Shown: positions 34,953 to 64,000 of the stretch, piece by piece
Numbering within the stretch: position 1 is the stretch's first letter
Layout of the letters: each line of letters opens with the position of its first letter
Source of the DNA: Dendrolimus kikuchii
Lineage: Eukaryota > Arthropoda > Insecta > Lepidoptera > Lasiocampidae
Assembly: GCA_019925095.2 (NCBI GenBank)
Contig: CM034389.1
Location: 23,981,435 to 24,045,434 of the forward strand
Direction: 5' to 3'
Length of the DNA stretch: 64,000 nt
Translations under genes and position numbers: made by a program
Notes under the pieces: generated by a model
Database searches by the model: none
What the model was told of the DNA's origin: nothing
The model's input: the letters and a program-made list of their open reading frames with translations, nothing else

Positions 34953-36378
34953 TTTGGATAGAAGAGTTTATAAGTGACGTAATAATTTTTTGAAGCATAT
35001 CTATGACATTGTACGGTTGTATATCACCACATTTAGAAAATATATTAATTAAAGCTGTTGACAAAATTTGTACTAAATTATCATTAGCGGTAGAGATATT
35101 AGGGGAGTTATCGCCAAGAGCACAACCATTTGGTAAAGAGGAAGGTGGTGAGGAGACAATATTAGCATGGGCTAGATGATCATATGTTGTACCTAGCTCC
35201 TGTCTAGGTTTTCTATGTATATAGATGGTTTTCCTATATGAAGAATTTGGTGCAGATTGAATAGTATTGGGAGAAGGTTCAGGGCACATAGGCGAGGGAA
35301 CAGAATTAGGGGAGGGATAGGGTATGTAGGCAGATTTGTTTGGAACTGTTGAGGAAATGTCAGCATATGAAGTCCGAACAGGTTTAAATCTACGGGCTGC
35401 CTCAACATATCCAATATTTTCAGTGGACATTATGACTTTAATGTTTCTTTGGCGTGCATGTTCGGGGCATCTAGAGTCAGTGGCTGCATGGTTACCAGAA
35501 CAAAACAAACAAGTAATTTTATCCTCAGGTACCTGACAAGTGGCATTTTCATGCGGGCCAGCACAGCGAGAACAGCGTGAGTTAGATCGGCATTTGTCAC
35601 GGATGTGTCCGAAACGACAGCATTTTAGGCACTGTATAGTGGGAAGGGTATATGTTCCAACAGGTTGAGAGAGGTTGCAACAATAAACATGGCTTGGGAG
35701 GGATTGGCCTAAAAAGGTGAGAACTACAGTACCAGTGGGTTCCCAGCAGGTTGTATCTTCAACACGTTTTTTTTTATTTAGTCTTCTCGCTTTAATTACT
35801 ATAGAAGACTCTGGACGGCACTCAGTCCATGAAACCAAGTCCTCCAAAGACCAATCTAGAGGGATTGAATGAATTACACCCATACGGGTAAGTTGGAAAC
35901 GGGGAATTATTGCTGTAAGATTATTTAACTCTAGGAGAGGGTGGGATAAGAATGAGTTAGCTTCAGAGAATGTTTTAAAATAAATAGAAATTTTGTTTCT
36001 TCCTATGTTTTTTATTTCGTCAACCCCTGAGACTTTGCTGTTGTAAATAACTTGGGCTATTTTGAGGGCGCGCATATTGTTGGAAGATTTGGGCAGGTCC
36101 ACATCGGGACCCGTAACGTAAACAATAAAAGGGCCTGAGTCAGACTCAGAATACCTGAGATCCGAGTTTGCCTCAAATCCAGGTCTGGTGTATGTGTGTT
36201 GGATAGAGACTGAAGGGGGCAAAATTCTTTTCTCGGGGGTATTTGAAGGAGCCTCTAAAGAACGTTTAGCCCGTAATTTCTCCTTAGTTTGGCCAATAGC
36301 ATGAGATTCGCCCACTTCCATTCCTAAAGAATGTCTCCCCCTATCAGGAGGGACTTTCTCTCCCACCGACTGCGACAT
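34921..36378 (-). CDS. Non-LTR retrotransposon ORF1 (Gag-like, CCHC zinc knuckles)
   Basis: A 485-aa nucleic-acid-binding protein expected to package the element RNA. The N-terminal third is charged. The middle has an RRM-like or esterase-free Gag core with no strong motif visible to me. Three zinc knuckles lie near residues 245-305: CLKCCRFGHIRDKC, CSRCAGPHENATC and CLFCSGNHAATDSRC. The C-terminal third is rich in Ser and Pro. The stop overlaps the ORF2 start, so ORF2 is probably made by reinitiation or leaky scanning on the same RNA. Confidence 0.9.
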   Translation of the reverse strand: MSQSVGEKVPPDRGRHSLGMEVGESHAIGQTKEKLRAKRSLEAPSNTPEKRILPPSVSIQHTYTRPGFEANSDLRYSESDSGPFIVYVTGPDVDLPKSSNNMRALKIAQVIYNSKVSGVDEIKNIGRNKISIYFKTFSEANSFLSHPLLELNNLTAIIPRFQLTRMGVIHSIPLDWSLEDLVSWTECRPESSIVIKARRLNKKKRVEDTTCWEPTGTVVLTFLGQSLPSHVYCCNLSQPVGTYTLPTIQCLKCCRFGHIRDKCRSNSRCSRCAGPHENATCQVPEDKITCLFCSGNHAATDSRCPEHARQRNIKVIMSTENIGYVEAARRFKPVRTSYADISSTVPNKSAYIPYPSPNSVPSPMCPEPSPNTIQSAPNSSYRKTIYIHRKPRQELGTTYDHLAHANIVSSPPSSLPNGCALGDNSPNISTANDNLVQILSTALINIFSKCGDIQPYNVIDMLQKIITSLINSSIQNGEGPSMELS

Positions 36379-36739
36379 TTATGAAGTAAAGTACTTACCA
36401 CTAATAATAAACTTAAAAATAGCCAACACCAACAGATAAATGACAACACAAAGCCAGGAAAACAGAAAAACACGAAAGAAAACCAGGAGAAATTCGCCAA
36501 AACGTGATTCCGCGGGAATGTTTTTACCTCCCTTTTTTACCTCTCACCCTTTTTAATATTTTATAAAATTATTAAAGCTAGGCATGTTTGCCTAAGAGCT
36601 TCTTGCACTGCTTCTTCTCTTCAAGTTACAACATGTTACGACGCGGTGATGAATTATATTAGGCTCCCATAGAGTAAATAATAACCATTAACAAAATTAA
36701 AAGTAAATAATTAAAATGAACAAATTGGCGGTAGGCTAA

Positions 36740-36895
36740 ATAAAACTTTAACAATACTCATTGACACTTGACATCTTTATCTTCCATGATCACGGCTACT
36801 GAAAAGTGGCCGAAACGTCGGAACAATAAAAAATCAAATAAATTACCACGCTTAAAACCGATAAAACGTAGTTTTATTATGTATACTAGTCGCGA
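36740..36895 (+). repeat. Dispersed repeat with hammerhead-like core (inverted copy at 47.64-47.77 kb)
   Basis: ACAATACTCATTGACACTTG ... GATCACGGCTA, then CTGAAAAGTGGCCGAAACGT, then AATAAATTACCACGC and CGTAGTTTTATTATG. The copy at 47641-47770 (minus) has the flanks but lacks the ~37-bp middle. The middle resembles the CUGA...GAAAC core of hammerhead ribozymes found in Penelope-like elements. Confidence 0.6.
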
Positions 36896-37313
36896 AAACT
36901 TAAGAAAATATTATGCTTTATATATAGAAAGTTTAATAATTCTATATAAAAATATCCCTACCAGGTAAACAAAATTAAGGCAAGATTGGTTTGATAATTA
37001 TTACATAAACAAAAGTACTTACTACATGATTATCACTTATTTTTTTTAGTTCCTAAGGAATGAAACAAGTAAAAATATTATTTTTACATATTTATTTATA
37101 TTTTCATACAAAGAGTGACTTATGTACCTAGTCCAGCCATAAGTTCTGTTACAAATGAAAATGATTTTTTTTAAATGAAGTAATGTAATATTATTAAAAT
37201 TTATACCTACATATTTTTCATTTTATTTTATTTGGGGCTAACAGCTATCATTATTAATAACTAAAAATAAGATAGATTTAGAGAAGCTATTAATAAGCCT
37301 CCACAGACAAAAT

Positions 37314-37364
37314 TATGTATATATATATATATATATATATATAAGCGTGAAGTTTTATATATAT

Positions 37365-37428
<64 letters not shown>
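37314..37428. repeat. TA microsatellite, two blocks
   Basis: Two (TA)n blocks split by AAGCGTGAAGTTTTATATATATATACATACAT-type sequence. It borders the 77-bp mariner piece. Confidence 0.9.
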
Positions 37429-37430
<2 letters not shown>

Positions 37431-37501
37431 TAAATTCTTAGCAAAAAATAAAAAAATATTCTATTCGAAAGGGCCACCTTTGGCTTTTATACAGGCCTTT
37501 A
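37425..37501. repeat. 77-bp copy of the mariner 3' part, left flank of the RTE insertion
   Basis: Matches 38301-38377 over 77 bp with four differences. With that copy it brackets the RTE fragment, which fits a long target-site duplication. Confidence 0.75.
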
Positions 37502-37505
37502 TGCG

Positions 37506-38250
37506 TGGAAGAGGTCGCTAGAGAACGGCGGTCTGAAACTAAATGTGGTGAAGACCGAGTACTTGGTCTGCAACACTACAGATCCCACATCCGTGCGAAT
37601 AGGGGAAGATACGGTCGAACGCACGGATCAGTTTAGGAACTTGGGATCTGTACTCAGTGCGTCCGGGGATATCGACCACAACTTCAAGGCCCGTATCACA
37701 GCAGCTTGGGCCAAGTGGCGCGAGGTGACAGGTGTCATTTGTGACTCCAAAATGCCAGTTAAATTAAAAGGACAGGTCTATAAATCCATCATTAGACCTA
37801 TCCTTTTGTATGGCAGTGGAGCGTGGCCTGTACTTGAGCGACGCAAGCAAGAACTGCGAGTCACGGAGATGAATATGCTGTGATGGATGTGTCGAGTGAC
37901 GCAGAAAGACCGGGTCAGGAACTCTCGCATCCGCGGCAGTCTTCATGTCCGTGACATAGCAGACAAACTACAAGACTGTCGCTTACGCTGGTACGGCCAC
38001 GTTTTACGGAGACCGGCTAATTATGTAGGGAACAAATGTCTAGCCATGCCGCCACCGCTAGGTCCCGGTTGACGGGGAAGGCCCAAGAAATGTTGGCTTG
38101 ACATTGTGAAGGATGACATGCGTACCAATGGTCTCAAAACGGGGGATGCAGAAGACCGCGCGAAGTGGAGTAGAAAAAGTAGGAAAGCGGACCCAGGGCG
38201 TCGGAGTGAACGCTCCGAACGCAGCCGGGATTTAACGCTCGGATGATGAT
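37506..38250 (+). mobile_element. 5'-truncated RTE-clade retrotransposon with GATGAT tail
   Basis: The 3' part of an RTE reverse transcriptase. The reading frame runs KLNVVKTEYLVCNTTDPTSV, then GSVLSASGDIDHNFKARI, then RPILLYGSGAWPVLERRK, then LRWYGHVLRRPANYVG. A TGA at about 37880 and another after MPPPLGPG break it. It ends in a (GAT)n-type microsatellite, which is how RTE elements finish. It lies inside the mariner copy at 37.4-39.5 kb. Confidence 0.88.
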
Positions 38251-38300
38251 GATGATGATATACACATACATACATACAAATGTGATGATGATATACAAAT

Positions 38301-39501
38301 ATTTATTAAAGTCTTAGCAAAAGACAAAAAAATATTCTATTCGAAATGGCCACCTTTGGCTTTTATACAGGCCTTTAATCTGTTTGGCCACGAATCTATG
38401 GATTTACGCACTGTTTCCAAGGGAAATTTCGCCACTGCTTGCTCCAAAGATTATTTAAGAGACTCAATGTTGCCGTGTCGTTTAGAGCAGGCCATGTCCT
38501 CTAAAACTGACCATAATTTGAAGTGTAAAGGGTTAGGTCTGGGCTAGATGAAGGCCAGTCTTCAGCACTTATAAAGGCTTAGGTAGTTCATACCTTGTGA
38601 CCAGGTGCAGAGTTCTGCTGGAAAGTCCACGGTATATTTTTAAAAAGTGTATTGCTGAGAGGTTTCACAACATGATCCAAGACTGTATCTTGATACACTT
38701 TGGCTGAAGTTTTCACTCCTTTTTTACAAAAATGTAGTTTTGTGACTCTTTGATAAGACACGCCCCACCAAACCATCACTGACGGAGGATGATGATAACG
38801 TTTGTACCTTTCCGACCACTTGAGTAGCTTCTTTAGAACTGTGAGCGTACACTTTATCATTTTGCTTATTGTAGTGTTCTTCAATCGTGAAAATTGTTTC
38901 ATCGGTGAAGAGGATATTTCTGTGCCTTTTACCTGCGTATCGCGACAGAAGGCGTTTTGATAGATCCACTCTCTATAATTGTACAGATTGATTGAGAGCA
39001 TCTCCTGTATATCGACGATAAGGACCGAGCTTCAAGTCTTGTTTTATAATACGCGACAGAGTCCTAGCGAGAATCTTCATTTCTCGCAATAAGCTTTTTT
39101 GCTTCCTAATGGGGTTTCGACGAATTCTGGCTTTAACAGCATTAACAGCCTTTGTAGTTCTAACAGCACGCGGCCGCCCCGATCTTTTCTAGTTTTCGAC
39201 AGACGATGTGTTGTTGTGTCTGTGGATAGTACGATATACGAACATATGGCTGATACCAAGCTTTTGAAGTGTCTGGAATATGACCGATGGCTCCATACCC
39301 ACTTTGTGCAAGGCGATTACTGCAATCCTATTTTCTTTAACACCACATTCCATATTGTAATTTGATAATGAACACGAAAAAATATGTGAAATGGCGCAAA
39401 ATCGAACGAAGGTTTTAAAATAATATACGTGTTCCAAATTCAAAACAATTAAAAAGTTGAAAAAAAGAAAAGTTTTTATGTAACAGTATTTATGGCCAGA
39501 C
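38301..39501 (-). mobile_element. Second mariner copy, decayed, lacking its 3' terminal repeat
   Basis: Same family as the 15.5 kb copy. The right end carries the terminal repeat (ACAGTATTTATGGCCAGAC|TA at about 39484-39503). Transposase pieces are spread over frames on the minus strand: [20 protein letters not shown] at 39.3 kb, ILFTDETIFTIEEHYNKQND near 38.9 kb and [17 protein letters not shown] near 38.75 kb. The second catalytic Asp is Asn (FQQNSAPGHKV). The C-terminal part near 38.35-38.55 kb is recognisable only at the nucleotide level. Not functional. Confidence 0.85.
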
Positions 39502-39503
39502 TA

Positions 39504-41194
39504 GTTATATATTTTTGTAATTGTTTTATGTGTAAAGTTAGCATAATTTATAGTTTATCTGAGCAGTCAGTCGAATTCTCAATTGAAATCTGGCCACGCT
39601 TTCATATTTACGGTATCTTGGCGCATATTTCTTGTGAATGAATTTCCGAGTTTATTCACAAAAAGTATGTGCCTATACACCTTAGATCTCCAAGTTGGTC
39701 ATCAAAGACATATCATAAAAGTATATAACGATAAACAGGACGAATATATAAATTCACTTATTAAAACTATTTATTATGCTAATGATTTACATACTACCTG
39801 TGCGCAGATTTGCCTATAGACTCCACTATAGAAATGTGGCTTTCATACATATATAATTCTTTTAATATTCCTCGTTTTATCTTTTGTTCATCTTTTATGT
39901 TCAGTTCTAAAATCGTTTTGTAATTCACTTATCATCTTTAGTAGTTCTATCCATCAATTAACCTCCTAAAGTTAATAATTTTAAAAAATAAGTAACTAAA
40001 AATAAAATATGCATAACAATTTTCTACAAAAAATTAATATGCACTTGTTGGTGTGTTTACATATAACTATGACATTTGTGTTTATTCTGGAACTATTATT
40101 TATTTCTTTAAACGTAATTAATATATAATTTTTATGACCTTGCCAAACAGAACTAAAATTGTAAAATATAAACTCCAAAATTATATGAGACAACTAATAT
40201 TACATCCATAGTTGCATTAAAAGAACAATAAATGAATACTAAATTGTTATGGAAAATATTAAATTTTTACAAAAAAATTTGAAGTCAATCGATTATAATA
40301 CATTAGCAATAAAGATATCGCAAGCAGCAACTCCTATGTCTATCGTCGCGCGTTGAATGCGAGAACTATACTGTACTGAAAACTTCGATTGTACTCCTTA
40401 TTCTCGCGAGAAAGTCACGAGAATACAAGAAGTTCTCGCAAGAACTCTATGTGAGTGTAGTGCATCCTTATGAAACGCTTTCCTGCTCTTTCTCCTATTG
40501 GAGTTTTTGGCGGGAACTGAAAGGATATGTTGTGCTGTGCAGTTTTATTTTCCAAAAATGTGTCAAATTACTCTAAAATGAACAATAGTTGTAGGATATT
40601 GATAGTTTTTGAGTAGTAATTATGTGTTTTGTGAGAAATGTGCACTGTATAGTCAAATGTGGCCTTTTGAGTTGTCACAAGAACTCCGTTGAATGGTACT
40701 AGCTGATTACCTACAGTCCAACTGTGCTACACATAGGCTTAAGAAAATGAAGAAATTACATTGAATCTAAGATCTGGCTTAAAGGCCTAGCTGCCAAGCC
40801 ATAAAATAATTTTAAATCTTTCTCCTATTTACTAGGTAAAACTGTAAATGTAAAATATAAAACCTTAATTTTTGTTGTTTTTTTCGTCTTTATTCTAATA
40901 AATGGTCGAGTATTTTTGAGTTTATTATTTATAATGATATAGAACTCTCATTTATGTCTTACAAATAGAAATAATCTGAAGTGCTTTTAATACGGAAGTG
41001 CTAAAAAGTTCTATAGAACCATTTCTCTAATTTGGGCATTGAACTCATTGCGGAGGATTGCTTGATAATTAGGTATTAGCCTCTGTTGCGTTGCATCAAC
41101 CCGTTACTGCGTAATCTAGCAGTCGATCGTCGCGGTCGTGACGTGAGTCTCGCGTTAAAGCGCTAACACAAGCAGACAGTAAACAGTGAATATC
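39504..41194. other. Intergenic: upstream of ACOX-B
   Basis: No gene seen. It holds AT-rich unique sequence, then the dispersed repeat at 40500-40805. The last 100 bp before the start (41100-41194) are richer in CpG (AGTCGATCGTCGCGGTCGTG) and probably include the promoter and 5' UTR; no TATA box is evident. Confidence 0.5.
40500..40805 (+). repeat. Dispersed repeat, second copy of the 1.2 kb repeat
   Basis: About 95% alike to 1215-1480 over the first 180 bp. It lies about 390 bp upstream of the ACOX-B start. Confidence 0.8.
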
Positions 41195-63369
<22,175 letters not shown>

Positions 63370-64000
63370 GTAATAAGACGCCATGTTATTATCGTATTTT
63401 TAAAATATCCACAATTGTAACTAATGTTTAAACAGTAATTTTGATTTGTTAAATCGACGCCATAACTTACTACGTTCGTACAAAAAATGATAAAATGCTT
63501 CCCAATTGATCTCGCGACATGCTTTAATAAATTATATAAAATTGTATAATGATAAAAATGATGAGTTTAATTATTTGTAAAGTATATATTTTCCTTTTTA
63601 GAGCATTTAAATAAAATAAAATAAAAAAATTGTTCTAAATATTATTTATTTGTTTTAGTCTTCGCTGGACATGTATTACTATTTTGGGTTTTTTTTTACT
63701 TGTTTTTCATTTTCGTGTAGGTATTGTTATAACAAGTTAAAAATCAGCAACATTACAAAATCCAATTAATTTTGACCTAAGCAACTTTGCAAGTTAAATA
63801 AAAGCAATTCAGAATTTCAGACAAATGATAAAAAGTATCTCAATTGATTAATAGTAAAAGTATTAATTCGACTGTCGTCTACAGTTTTACACAGCTAATA
63901 ACTCTTCCCGATGTACCTGCGCAGTAAACCAATTTTAACACACGCGACAGTGTACGAAATCGTGTAAGCGGCACAGAGCTAATAATTCACAGCAAGTAAC

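Larger units (their letters stand above)
31230..36441 (-). mobile_element. Full-length non-LTR retrotransposon with two intact ORFs (I/R1-like, RNase H-bearing)
   Basis: About 5.2 kb on the minus strand between copies of an 11-bp target duplication, GACAACACAAA, at 31219-31229 and 36442-36452. The 5' UTR is short (about 63 nt before ORF1). The 3' UTR after the ORF2 stop is only about 24 nt, with no long poly(A). ORF1 and ORF2 are both open and overlap by 32 nt in different frames. An RNase H domain after the RT points to the I/R1/Loa group rather than jockey or RTE. Open ORFs, both ends and a perfect target duplication suggest a recent insertion that may still be active. It lies in the RpL19 to ACOX-B intergenic region. 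Confidence 0.9.

Noticed and set aside
63370..64000. Exon 11 of ACOX-B
   Set aside because: I looked for the equivalent of the [15 protein letters not shown] exon and saw none before the window ends; it must lie further right.

Overview
This is a nuclear genome window from an insect, very probably a moth or butterfly. It is AT-rich, has many introns, and is full of transposable elements typical of Lepidoptera: RTE retrotransposon tails, tRNA-derived SINEs, small Helitrons ending CTAG|T, and DD37D mariners. The species cannot be named from the sequence.

Host genes. Two acyl-CoA oxidase (ACOX) paralogs lie head to head. ACOX-A is on the minus strand (22010 down to 4600, 13 coding exons, 2001 nt including the stop, 666 aa, complete). 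ACOX-B is on the plus strand (41195 to past the right edge; 10 exons and 532 codons are visible). Eight of the ten exon pairs that can be compared have the same length, and all splice phases agree, so the pair comes from an inverted duplication. Between them, on the minus strand, is the five-exon gene for ribosomal protein L19 (29789 to 24195, 200 aa). The ACOX enzymes carry out the first, H2O2-producing step of peroxisomal beta-oxidation; RpL19 is a housekeeping gene that happens to lie between them.

Layout. 1-4.5 kb: TA microsatellite, dispersed repeats, a tRNA-SINE and Helitron-like sequence. 4.6-22 kb: ACOX-A, with a damaged mariner (15.5-16.9 kb) and a THAP-domain gene remnant between inverted repeats (17.4-21.3 kb), both inside its first intron. 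24.1-29.9 kb: RpL19. 31.2-36.4 kb: a full-length two-ORF non-LTR retrotransposon with both ORFs open and an 11-bp target duplication. 37.4-39.5 kb: a mariner split by an RTE insertion. 41.2-64 kb: ACOX-B, whose introns hold a 103-bp tandem array, a Tc1 element with 447-bp inverted ends, a solo LTR, a twin-primed LINE fragment and several TA tracts.

The most notable signals are the ACOX pair, the intact non-LTR element, the rearranged Tc1 element, the THAP gene remnant between long inverted repeats, a set of perfect short palindromes, and a hammerhead-like core in one copy of a two-copy repeat. Exon coordinates were read by eye from splice sites and checked by phase arithmetic. Repeat boundaries are approximate unless a target duplication is given.
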